Origin: Acidimicrobiaceae bacterium
GTDB taxonomy: Bacteria > Actinomycetota > Acidimicrobiia > Acidimicrobiales > UBA8190
Direction: 5' to 3'
Length of the DNA stretch: 35,519 nt
Assembly: GCA_003151475.1 (NCBI GenBank)
Contig: PLXQ01000018.1
Location: 117,928-153,446 of the forward strand
Below the pieces are notes generated by a model that ran no database searches, was not told the DNA's origin, and worked only from the letters and a program-made list of their open reading frames with translations. Below are positions 23,834 through 31,531 of this stretch, one piece after another. Numbering within the stretch: the stretch's first letter is position 1; every line of letters starts with the position of its first letter. The translations under genes and the position numbers were made by a program.

Positions 23834-25003
23834 ATGCTCCGTCTGCAGCATGCGCTCCCCGAGCGCTATTCCGACGCGTCACCGGCCCAACTCTCGGAAT
23901 GGATCGCCGCCGCCAAGACCGCCCTCGGGGCCCGGCTCCTCATCCTCGGTCACCACTACCAGCGCGACGAGGTCATGGTCTGGGCCGACGCCCGGGGCGA
24001 CTCCTTCGGACTCTCCCGACTGGCCGCCGACCGGGGCGTCGCCGACTACATCGTCTTCTGCGGCGTCCACTTCATGGCCGAGTCGGCCGATATCTTGACC
24101 GGCCCCCAACAGCGCGTCATCCTCCCCGACCTGAACGCCGGTTGCTCCATGGCCGACATGGCCGACATCGACGCCGTCGAGGAGGCCTGGGACTCCCTGG
24201 CCGAAGTCACCGATGTGCAGCGCATCATCCCCATCACCTACATGAACTCCTCGGCCGCCCTGAAGGCCTTCTGCGGTCGCCACGGCGGCGCCGTCTGCAC
24301 CTCCTCGAACGCCCAGGCCGTCCTGTCGTGGGCGCTGTCGGCTGACACCGGGGTAGGCGATGCCGGCGGGCTAGGGGTCGGTGGCATGCCGGGGATCGGC
24401 GGCAGCGACCGCGGCCGCGGTGACAAGGTCCTCTTCTTCCCCGACCAGCACCTGGGCCGCAATACCGGCTTCCAGCTCGGCTACGGCGAGAGCGACATGC
24501 GCGTCTGGAACCCCCGCCTCGACCGCGGTGGCCTGGAAGAGGCCGACGTGAAAGAGGCCACCCTCTTGCTCTGGAAGGGCCACTGCTCGGTCCACCAGCG
24601 TTTCCGGCCCGCCCATGTGGCGGCGTTCCGGGCCGAGCACCCCGACGGCATCGTCCTCATCCACCCCGAGTGCGCCCACGACGTGGTCGAGATGGCCGAC
24701 GAGGTGGGCTCCACCGACGCCATCATCCGCGCCGTGGCCGCCGCTCCGGCCGGGGCCGTCATCGGCGTGGGCACCGAGATCCATCTCATCAAGCGCCTGG
24801 ACGACGAGAACCCGGACAAGACCGTCGTTTCGCTCGATCCCCTGGTCTGTCCCTGCTCGACCATGTTCCGCATCGACGCCCCCCATCTGGCCTGGGTCCT
24901 CGAGAACCTGGTCCAGGGTGTGGTTGTCAACCAGATCACGGTGGACGCCGACACCGCCGCCGACGCCCGGGTGGCCCTCGAACGGATGCTGGCCATCACC
25001 TGA
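23834..25003 (+). CDS. nadA: Quinolinate synthase A
   Basis: A 389-residue iron-sulfur enzyme that condenses iminoaspartate with dihydroxyacetone phosphate to quinolinate in NAD synthesis. Landmarks: LLILGHHYQRDEVMVWADAR, FCGVHFMAESADIL, and the three cluster-binding cysteines in LNAGCSMADM, LIHPECAHDVV and LVCPCSTMF. Also present are YMNSSAALKAFCG, CTSSNAQAVLSWAL and FFPDQHLGRNTGF. Between the last two there is a glycine-rich insertion of about 25 residues not usual in the family. The ATG at 23834 has AAGGGGG about 8 bases upstream; the longer open frame upstream is antisense to uvrC and not used. Neither nadB nor nadC is in the window. Confidence 0.97.
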   Translation: MLRLQHALPERYSDASPAQLSEWIAAAKTALGARLLILGHHYQRDEVMVWADARGDSFGLSRLAADRGVADYIVFCGVHFMAESADILTGPQQRVILPDLNAGCSMADMADIDAVEEAWDSLAEVTDVQRIIPITYMNSSAALKAFCGRHGGAVCTSSNAQAVLSWALSADTGVGDAGGLGVGGMPGIGGSDRGRGDKVLFFPDQHLGRNTGFQLGYGESDMRVWNPRLDRGGLEEADVKEATLLLWKGHCSVHQRFRPAHVAAFRAEHPDGIVLIHPECAHDVVEMADEVGSTDAIIRAVAAAPAGAVIGVGTEIHLIKRLDDENPDKTVVSLDPLVCPCSTMFRIDAPHLAWVLENLVQGVVVNQITVDADTAADARVALERMLAIT

Positions 25004-25029
25004 CGGGCGGCCGGTCACCTGACGGGCGG
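24996..25029. repeat. Duplicated 15-bp sequence spanning the nadA stop codon
   Basis: The unit tcacctgacgggcgg at 24996-25010, which includes the nadA stop, is repeated exactly at 25015-25029. Confidence 0.85.
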
Positions 25030-25040
25030 GGCCGGCCCGG

Positions 25041-25070
25041 CTGCGTCCGTGTGCGTCCGTGTGCGTCCGT
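25041..25070. repeat. Three 10-bp tandem repeats between nadA and pilT
   Basis: The unit gtgcgtccgt occurs three times (first copy with one change) immediately before the convergent end of pilT. Confidence 0.85.
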
Positions 25071-25072
25071 GG

Positions 25073-26275
25073 CTAGGGGGTGAAGGTGGTCACGAAGGCC
25101 TGGCCGCCGGGGGCCGCCACGCCCAGACGTCCGAGCATCACTTTCAGGTCATGCGGATTCGACGCCGCGTTCATGGCCTGGTGGAACTCGAGCTTGCCGT
25201 CGACCACCAACTGCCTCAGGGCCTGGTCGAACGTCTGCATGCCGTAGTACTCGCCGTCGGCGATGATCTGGTTGATCTCCCCCGTCAAAAGCGGATCGGC
25301 GATGGCCTGCTGGATGCCGCCGTTCACGACCATCACCTCGAAGGCCGGCACCCGGCCGCTCCCGTCGGCTCGGGGGACCAGCCGCTGGCCGATCGTCCCC
25401 TTCAGCGCGCTGGCCAGACTGAGACGGATCTGGTGGTGTTGGTGGGGCGGGAAGAAGTCGACGATCCGGTTGACCGTCTCCGGCGCCGTGGTGGTGTGCA
25501 GCGTCGAGAAGACAAGGTGCCCGGTTTCCGCCGCCGACAGCGCCGTGAACACCGTTTCGGGATCGCGCATCTCGCCCACCAGGATCACATCCGGATCCTG
25601 ACGCAGCACCACCCGCATGGCGCTGCTGAACGTCTCGGTATCGAAACCGACTTCGCGCTGGTCGATGCGGGCGATCTTGTCGCTGTGCAGACATTCGATG
25701 GGATCTTCCACCGTGACGATGTGGCAGGCGCGCGTTTCGTTGATGTGGTTGATCATGGCCGACAGGGTCGTCGTCTTACCGGAGCCGGTCGGTCCCGTCA
25801 CCACGATCAGGCCACGCTGCTCCTCGGCCAGTCGTCTCACCACATCGGGAAGACCGAGTTCTTCGATGCTCGCCATGCTGGTCCGCACCCGTCGGATGGC
25901 CAGCGCCACCGAACCGCGCTGGTAAAAGGCGTTGATACGAAAGCGGCCGACGCCGTTCACGCTGTAGGCGAAGTCGGCTTCATGCTTGTCCCAGAAGGCG
26001 GCGCGGATATTGGGGGACATGATGGCCTCGGTCATGGCCAGCGTGTCCTCGGCACTGATCAGCGGCTGGTCCTCGAGGACGCGCAGGATTCCGTCCACCC
26101 GCACGCTGTGACGGGACCCTCCTTTGATGTGCAGGTCCGAGCCGTCGACATCGCACAGAATCTGCAACAGCCGGTCGAGTTCGATGCAGGTCAGCTCCGG
26201 CTCGATCTGGGCCACCCCGCGGCTTTCACCGGAGCTGCTGTCCTCGCGCCGGTCCATCTCCACATATGTCGGCAT
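25073..26275 (-). CDS. pilT: PilT-type twitching motility ATPase
   Basis: A 400-residue secretion/pilus ATPase of the PilT branch, which powers pilus retraction at the inner membrane face. The N-terminal domain has LLQILCDVDGSDLHIKGGSR and then ADFAYSVNGVGRFRINAFYQ. The ATPase core shows Walker A GPTGSGKTTT (near 160), the Asp box VTVEDPIE, Walker B DPDVILVGEMRDPET (near 228) and the His box AAETGHLVFSTLHT. The late segment has GQRLVPRADGSGRVPAFEVM and then GEYYGMQTFDQALRQLV, which is PilT-like and not PilB-like. No other pilus genes lie in the window, so the partner machinery must be elsewhere or the protein may serve another role. Its upstream region carries unusual repeats. Confidence 0.93.
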   Translation of the reverse strand: MPTYVEMDRREDSSSGESRGVAQIEPELTCIELDRLLQILCDVDGSDLHIKGGSRHSVRVDGILRVLEDQPLISAEDTLAMTEAIMSPNIRAAFWDKHEADFAYSVNGVGRFRINAFYQRGSVALAIRRVRTSMASIEELGLPDVVRRLAEEQRGLIVVTGPTGSGKTTTLSAMINHINETRACHIVTVEDPIECLHSDKIARIDQREVGFDTETFSSAMRVVLRQDPDVILVGEMRDPETVFTALSAAETGHLVFSTLHTTTAPETVNRIVDFFPPHQHHQIRLSLASALKGTIGQRLVPRADGSGRVPAFEVMVVNGGIQQAIADPLLTGEINQIIADGEYYGMQTFDQALRQLVVDGKLEFHQAMNAASNPHDLKVMLGRLGVAAPGGQAFVTTFTP

Positions 26276-26342
26276 CTGCGGAGTGGGGCTGTAGTGAGCG
26301 CCGTGCCTCGAAGATCACAGCCGGGTTCTGGATCACCTTGGA

Positions 26343-26360
26343 CCCCCCCCGGGGGGGGGG
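26343..26360. other. C8G10 homopolymer pair inside a hairpin
   Basis: Eight C are followed directly by ten G. The flanks can pair as well, giving a long, GC-only stem with the potential for slipped-strand or quadruplex structures. The exact tract length may be unreliable in sequencing. Confidence 0.8.
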
Positions 26361-26419
26361 CCGGTGATTCCGACCTTCGTCGTGGCCAGCGCCGGCGTGG
26401 CGCTCGGGCGGATCGTGGC

Positions 26420-26503
26420 CATTACCTGCAGACCCACCTCCAGACCCAGCTGTAGACCCACCTCCAAACCCACCTGCAGACCCACCTGCAGACCCACCTG
26501 CAG
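26420..26503. repeat. 12-bp minisatellite, about seven units
   Basis: The unit acccacctgcag is present in three exact copies (26468-26503), preceded by four degenerate copies (26420-26467). Variation is greatest at the left, so the right end appears to be the youngest. Confidence 0.92.
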
Positions 26504-26642
26504 ACCCCGTTGACCCACGCCACCAGGGAGACCCCGATTTCGTCATTTGTAGGGATGCCGGGGGTCGCGCCCCTTCCTTATCCTTTAGGTGGCTGGAAGA
26601 ACGCGTTCAGTGCTCTTCAGCCTGCCAAGACGAGGGGCGGCA

Positions 26643-29459
26643 ATGAACAAGCGGAGGATCTTCCGAATCTGGCCGTCGATGCAACTTTGGGTGGGGGTCA
26701 GACCGCGCCTAGCGCGCCGTTGGGCGGGCACCCGTGGGTCCTCCCGTCTGGCCCTGGCCGGTCTGGCCACGGCCCTGGCCACCCTCTCGGTGGCGGTCCT
26801 CCCAGCCCCGGTGGCCAGTGCCGCCACCATAACCGTGACCAATTGCGCCGACTCCGGCGCCGGTTCGCTGCGTGCCGCCGTGGCGGGCGCCAGTTCGGGG
26901 GACACCATCTCCTTCTCCGTCTCGTGCCCCCCGGCCTCGCCCATCCTCCTGGCCAGCCCGATCGACATCACCACCAACCTGACCATCTCCGGACCCGGGG
27001 CCAGCCAATTGGCGGTGAGCGGCAATGACGCCGTCCAGGTGTTCGCTGTCGCCCCCAGCGTCATCGCCACGATCTCCGGGATCACCGTCGAGAACGGGCT
27101 CTCCACCGGCGGCTGTAATGCCGGCTGCGCCAGCTCCGGCGGTGGTATCGAGAACGCCGGCACCCTGACCGTCATCAACAGCACCATCACCGGTAACCAG
27201 GTCGTGAGCGGCTGCAATTCCAACTGTGGGGCCTTCGGCGGTGGCATCGAGAACGACACCACCGGCGTCCTCACCGTCACCGACAGCACCCTGTCGGACA
27301 ACAGCAACAGCGGAACGTGTAGTGGTTTATGTAGCGGCAACGGCGGGGCCATTGTGAACCTCGGCTCCCTGACCGTCACCGACAGCACGTTCTCGGACAA
27401 CAGTTCCGGAAGCGGATGCGGGAGTAACTGCGCCGCCTCCGGGGCCGGCATCCAGAACGGCAGCCAGGTCAACACCACGGCCACGGCCATGGTCACCGGC
27501 AGCACCTTCTCGGGCAACGCCGCCCTGTTCGGATGCTTCGCCGGCTGCGGCAGTGCCGGCGGTGGCATCGATAACTGGGCCACGCTGACGGTAACTAACA
27601 GCACCCTGGCTGACAACACCGCCGGTGTCGGTTGCGTCTTCAGCTGCGCCGCCTTCGGCGGCGGTATCGACAACGAGTTCGGCGCCACCTTGACCCTCAC
27701 CAGCAGCACCTTGTCGGCCAACGTGGCCGGCGTCGGTTGCGGCTTCGGCTGCAACCCCTTCGGTGGCGACCTCTACAACGACGGCGCCGCCAGCGTCGGG
27801 GCCACCATCCTGGCCAACAGCGGCGCTTCGGGGGGCGACTGCTTCTTGGACGTGCCGTTGACCGACCTGGGCTACAACCTCGACGACGACGGTACCTGTG
27901 GGTTCAGCTCCGCCAACCACGACTTCTCCGACACGCCGTCGGGTCTCGACCCCGCCGGCCTGCAGGACAACGGCGGTCCCACCCAGACCATCGAGCTCCA
28001 GGCCACCAGTGCCGCTGTCGACCATGTGGCCGCCTTCCTGTGCCCCGCCACCGACCAGCGGGGCTCGCCTCGTATCGCGCCCTGTGACATCGGCGCCTAC
28101 GACACCGACGGTCCGGTGGCCGACGGTTCCCAGGTGCACGCCGTCATCCAGGTGGAGACGAGCCCGTCCTACGCCGATGACCCCGTCCACATCGACTCCT
28201 CGCAGCTCCAATCGTCGTGTCGGGGGACCATCACCTTCGAGACCCTCCAGGGGGGAACGACCAGAAACCCCCGCACGAGCACCAACTCCATCACCGTCAA
28301 CCTCGACGACGACGGCAACGTCACCGTGGTGGTCGACGGGAGCAACTGCTCCTCCGGCACCGACGTCGTCGAGGCCGACCTGACGGTGGCGCCGTTCTTG
28401 ACGGCCCTCACCACCGTGGTCGTCGAGCCTCCCCAGGTCACACCGGTGGGGGTGAGCGCGGCGCCGGCCAACGAGGTGGAGACGGGCAACAGCCCGAGCA
28501 GCGGTGACTCGAACGTCTACACCGTCTTCTACGTGGAGACGAGCCCCGTCTACGCCGAGCAGCCGGTCGAGATCTCCTCGCCCCAGCTCGAGAGCCGCTG
28601 CCTCCGGGGCTGGCGCTTCGAGCCGGGAGTGGGCGCCCCGGTCAACCAGGCCTCGGGCACCACCAAGGCCGTGGGCATCCTCGACGACGACGGCAACGCC
28701 GAGTTTGTCTTCAAGGGCGTCTCGTGTGCCGCCGGACCGTCGGCCGTGATCGCCGACGTCCTGGCCGGGACGCACCCCACCTACGTCATGACCTACACCG
28801 TGGCCGCCCCGGCCGTGACCCTGGCGTCGTCATCCATAAAGGCGGCGTCGGGCACCACCAAGAAGGCGAAGACGCCCAAGCACCCGAAGAAGCACCACGG
28901 CGGGGGATCGGGTTCGGGATCGGGGTCCTCACCGGCAGCCATGACAGTTGACGCCAGCCCCAACCCGTTGGTGGAGACGGGCGTGCCCGCAGCCGGCCCG
29001 GCCCCGACGTCGACGCTGAACATCGTGAAGTCAGACGGGGGGGGCGGCACCTCCGGTCCGCCCTCCGCCGAAGGCTCGGCGTCGTGCGACGAGAACCTCA
29101 CGTACACCATCACAGTGACCAACTCCGGGACGACGACTCTGAACGGCGTGAAGGTGGCCGACTCTTTCTCGAGCAACTCGAACATCTTCGCCGACAACTA
29201 CACAGCAGCAGCGGGGAGCGGCTCGCCCACCGGATTCACGGCGTCGGCGACCGGCTCTCCCACTGTCAACATCCATGACACCGTGAACCTCCCGCCCGGG
29301 TCCTCAATCATCTACACGGTCCCGGTCTCTATCGTGGCGGACGGCTCGCCCCCCTTGAGCAACACCGCCACCGCCACACCGCCGGCGGGGACGGTTCTCA
29401 GCCCGAGCTCCAACACAACGGCGACCGACGACGACCTCCTCTTCAACTGCGGCACCTAG
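26643..29459 (+). CDS. Large secreted beta-helix protein with CX3C ladder, paired module and DUF11
   Basis: A 938-residue exported protein. A long basic N-terminus and hydrophobic stretch end in PAPVASA, a signal-peptidase site. NCADSGAGSLRAAVAGASSG opens a right-handed parallel beta-helix with recurring GGGIENAGTLTVINSTITGN-like coils. Seven coils each carry C-x3-C-x3-G-[GA]-x-[IL], spaced 33-39 residues. A two-copy module of about 220 residues follows (28136-28815), then a Lys/His/Gly/Ser linker and a C-terminal DUF11 domain (LTYTITVTNSGTTTLNGVKV). No sortase motif or membrane anchor follows, so it is secreted or held by other means. I choose ATG 26643 because it gives a normal signal peptide. 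One rare TTA codon occurs at 27327. The function is probably structural or adhesive. Confidence 0.85.
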   Translation: MNKRRIFRIWPSMQLWVGVRPRLARRWAGTRGSSRLALAGLATALATLSVAVLPAPVASAATITVTNCADSGAGSLRAAVAGASSGDTISFSVSCPPASPILLASPIDITTNLTISGPGASQLAVSGNDAVQVFAVAPSVIATISGITVENGLSTGGCNAGCASSGGGIENAGTLTVINSTITGNQVVSGCNSNCGAFGGGIENDTTGVLTVTDSTLSDNSNSGTCSGLCSGNGGAIVNLGSLTVTDSTFSDNSSGSGCGSNCAASGAGIQNGSQVNTTATAMVTGSTFSGNAALFGCFAGCGSAGGGIDNWATLTVTNSTLADNTAGVGCVFSCAAFGGGIDNEFGATLTLTSSTLSANVAGVGCGFGCNPFGGDLYNDGAASVGATILANSGASGGDCFLDVPLTDLGYNLDDDGTCGFSSANHDFSDTPSGLDPAGLQDNGGPTQTIELQATSAAVDHVAAFLCPATDQRGSPRIAPCDIGAYDTDGPVADGSQVHAVIQVETSPSYADDPVHIDSSQLQSSCRGTITFETLQGGTTRNPRTSTNSITVNLDDDGNVTVVVDGSNCSSGTDVVEADLTVAPFLTALTTVVVEPPQVTPVGVSAAPANEVETGNSPSSGDSNVYTVFYVETSPVYAEQPVEISSPQLESRCLRGWRFEPGVGAPVNQASGTTKAVGILDDDGNAEFVFKGVSCAAGPSAVIADVLAGTHPTYVMTYTVAAPAVTLASSSIKAASGTTKKAKTPKHPKKHHGGGSGSGSGSSPAAMTVDASPNPLVETGVPAAGPAPTSTLNIVKSDGGGGTSGPPSAEGSASCDENLTYTITVTNSGTTTLNGVKVADSFSSNSNIFADNYTAAAGSGSPTGFTASATGSPTVNIHDTVNLPPGSSIIYTVPVSIVADGSPPLSNTATATPPAGTVLSPSSNTTATDDDLLFNCGT

Positions 29460-29578
29460 TCAGCCCCGTATCGGTAGGGCGTCTCCTCGGAAGCGCGGAG
29501 CTCTTGGGAGGCGCGGCGTTTCTCGGTGACGCGGCGCGGTCCGGCGCCACGGGCGAATCCGTCAGACGTCGGGGCCGC

Positions 29579-30184
29579 TCACATCACCAACGACCCTGAG
29601 CTGGCGACATTCACGCCCGTCGCCACCGGACACTGTGGAGACGCGATGGGAAGGACCATGTCGAGTTGCGCCACGGGTCCGGCGAACGATGCGGCCACCA
29701 CGGCGGTGGCCGGTGTGAAGTTCAGGTCCATGGAGGTGAGCGAACCGATGGCACTGTAGGCCCCGGTGTACATCACCACCGACCGAGCGGGACCGATATT
29801 GGTCGTCCAGGACACGATGACCTTCGACGGCGCCACGATCTTGTCGACGGGAGAAGCGCCGTTGAAGTTGGCGCACTCCTGCGCCTTGTTGGGAGCTGGA
29901 GTCTTCTTGAACTTGATCACGCCTTTGAAGACGCCGGTGAGCGAGGTGATGGCGGGCGTTACATTGGGCGTGTTGCACGTGACGTGGCCGAACACTTGGG
30001 CTTTTTCGTCGCCGTTGGGCGAGGTCGCCGTCAGTCCGGGAAGGAAGTTGACGTCACCGTTGAGCAAGGTGCAATTGGTCGAGCCTCCGAGCACAACCAT
30101 CGCCGAGGCGACGCCACCAATCGATGCCTCCACTCCCGCCTGGACGAGAATCAGTACGGCAATGGTCGCAAGAGTGCGCTTCAT
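29579..30184 (-). CDS. Exported protein of unknown function
   Basis: A 201-residue product from the ATG at 30184, chosen because AGGAGGGAG lies a few bases upstream. The signal peptide MKRTLATIAVLILVQAGVEA runs to a plausible cleavage after GGVASA. The mature part has four cysteines (NCTLL, VTCNTP, QECANF, PQCPVA), enough for two disulfides, and beta-type segments such as ITSLTGVFKGVIKFKKTPAP and SKVIVSWTTNIGPARSVVMY. I do not recognise the family. It converges on the beta-helix gene, 119 bases away, where I see no convincing terminator. Confidence 0.7.
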   Translation of the reverse strand: MKRTLATIAVLILVQAGVEASIGGVASAMVVLGGSTNCTLLNGDVNFLPGLTATSPNGDEKAQVFGHVTCNTPNVTPAITSLTGVFKGVIKFKKTPAPNKAQECANFNGASPVDKIVAPSKVIVSWTTNIGPARSVVMYTGAYSAIGSLTSMDLNFTPATAVVAASFAGPVAQLDMVLPIASPQCPVATGVNVASSGSLVM

Positions 30185-30249
30185 TGGATCTCCCTCCTGC
30201 CACAGCCCAACGTTCACCCGAGACCGTCTCCGACGAACGATGGGACACA

Positions 30250-30283
30250 ACGACCGATTGGATGAAACGACCGATTGGATGAA
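30250..30283. repeat. Perfect 17-bp tandem duplication
   Basis: The unit acgaccgattggatgaa is present twice in direct succession, about 65 bases upstream of the exported-protein start. Confidence 0.95.
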
Positions 30284-30484
30284 GAAATTCCGACGATGCC
30301 GACCACAACGGCTTTCCGGTTCCGGACGTTACTCCTGGCCACGGGCCGCTGCTCGGGCCCGCCCTCCGAACCCACGCCTCGGTCGAGCCGACGCTCAGCG
30401 GAGGATTCTCCAGTCCGGACTGCTCGTCACCAGGCACGTCGCCTGACTTTCACAGGAAACTCCGATCGTCGTCCCACCGGGTCC

Positions 30485-30506
30485 ACAGAGGGGTGTCCCA
30501 CTCTGT
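30485..30506 (+). promoter_or_regulatory. Stem-loop upstream of the small membrane protein gene
   Basis: ACAGAG pairs with CTCTGT and inner GGG pairs with CCC around a TGT loop, with one bulged A. It lies 54 bases before the start of the small gene. It could be a leader hairpin, an operator or a terminator of anything arriving from the left; the role is unknown. Confidence 0.4.
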
Positions 30507-30559
30507 AACGAGTCGGACGTCACCGACGGACACACTCCAGAGAAAGGACGGTTACAACG

Positions 30560-30733
30560 ATGATTTTGTTCTACATCTCCATCCCATTCATGTTGGTCGG
30601 CGTTGCGCTCGCTCTCGCCCCGCTTCTGTGGGCGTTGAGATCAGAGCGGTCCGCAGTGCCCGTGGTGGTCCAGCCTTCGATGGTCCGGGCGGCCCGATAC
30701 AGAGTCGAGGAGGCGGAGCGTCGTACCGCCTGA
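30560..30733 (+). CDS. Small single-span membrane protein (57 residues)
   Basis: The ATG at 30560 opens a 57-residue frame. It begins MILFYISIPFMLVGVALALA followed by PLLWALRSER, a single membrane helix with a basic cytoplasmic edge, and ends with a charged helical tail (MVRAARYRVEEAERRTA). A modest ribosome binding site (AAAGGA) lies about 10 bases upstream. The segregation of hydrophobic and charged residues and the codon choice look like a true gene. It may act as a small regulator of a membrane complex, but nothing visible identifies the partner. Confidence 0.55.
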   Translation: MILFYISIPFMLVGVALALAPLLWALRSERSAVPVVVQPSMVRAARYRVEEAERRTA

Positions 30734-31531
30734 CTCGCTCGTTCGCCCGGAAATTCCACCGCGTCGTGACTGACCTGTCGTCGCTTTCGGCCGCCCCGCT
30801 GATTTCGTGGCGGCCGACGCGACGGCAGACACCCCGGGCAGCAAGGAGTCGCCTGAGATCTCCAGGTTGATCGGCTACACGACGTTCGAGATCTCGGCCG
30901 ACGCCGAGATGTGGACCTTCCACGCCCATCCCCTCACTTCCTCGGACTGACGACCGGAGGGTCTCCCCATTTCGACCCCCGGGTTACCGTTCCGGAGCGC
31001 CAGGTAGAGCTCGGTGGTGGCAACGGACGAACGCCTGGGGCCCACGCGAAACCCGGTCCCTGGAGCGCGATTGCCGGCACGTCCTTTGCTGTCGCACAGT
31101 TCTCCGCCCCTGTCGCCCACCGGTCCAGGTAGGTCGACCACCCGCCCGCCCGGCCACCGGCGTCTGCGAGCGGCGACGAACAGAACCGGCTCGAGTTCGG
31201 CTTCGATGACGCCCGTCCACCTCGACCACAACGTGGACCGCCCTTGGAGAAGGGCCCGGTTTCTTGGAGCACTTTCCGTAGTCGCCGGTCCAGGACCCTC
31301 TGCGTCTTGCTGCCCACGTCGCGTGGCTTTCTACCTGCAGAAGCGCTTTTCGTGCCGGCGATTTCACTTTGAGGCGACGAATCACGCGTATCCCGGGCCA
31401 CGAATATCTCCAAAAGTGGCGGCGCTACCACTTGCACTGGCTGTCATCACTATACGTGGGCTAGCCAGGGAAGCCTGCGAGGCGGAACACACGTCACAGC
31501 GGGCCCTGGACGTACGAGGAGCAGTCATTTC
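30734..31531. other. Long intergenic stretch, possibly one tiny gene
   Basis: Almost 800 bp without a supported gene. A plus-strand frame at 30807-30950 (GTG start, 47 residues) ends in LIGYTTFEISADAEMWTFHA and looks protein-like, but it has no ribosome binding site and could be a fragment or chance. The rest is mixed in composition and its open frames on both strands are arginine- and proline-rich without structure. The promoter of the downstream exported protein must lie at the right end. Confidence 0.45.

Larger units (their letters stand above)
26276..26642. other. Divergent intergenic region of pilT and the beta-helix gene
   Basis: This 367-bp stretch separates two divergent genes and must hold both promoters. 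It contains a C8G10 run (26343-26360) set inside a near-perfect inverted repeat (GGATCACC at 26330-26337 against GGTGATTCC at 26363-26371) and a 12-bp minisatellite. I could not assign -35/-10 boxes. Open frames across it encode only repeated tetrapeptides and are not genes. Confidence 0.6.
30185..30559. other. Divergent intergenic region with repeats and a hairpin
   Basis: The 375 bp between the exported-protein gene and the small membrane protein gene hold a perfect 17-bp tandem duplication, a stem-loop, and several shorter palindromic stretches. The stretch from about 30330 to 30480 looks as if it could fold, but I could not match it to any riboswitch or small RNA class on either strand. 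Confidence 0.5.

Noticed and set aside
26420..26503. Short regular repeats that might be a CRISPR array
   Set aside because: The 12-bp units follow each other without spacers and there are no cas genes; this is a minisatellite.
30330..30480. Possible riboswitch or structured RNA
   Set aside because: I compared it by eye with cobalamin, c-di-GMP, ydaO, glycine, RNase P and SRP patterns on both strands and found no convincing match.
30934..31437. Minus-strand 167-codon open frame in the long intergenic stretch
   Set aside because: Arg/Ser/Gly-rich, irregular, without signal peptide, domain or ribosome binding site.
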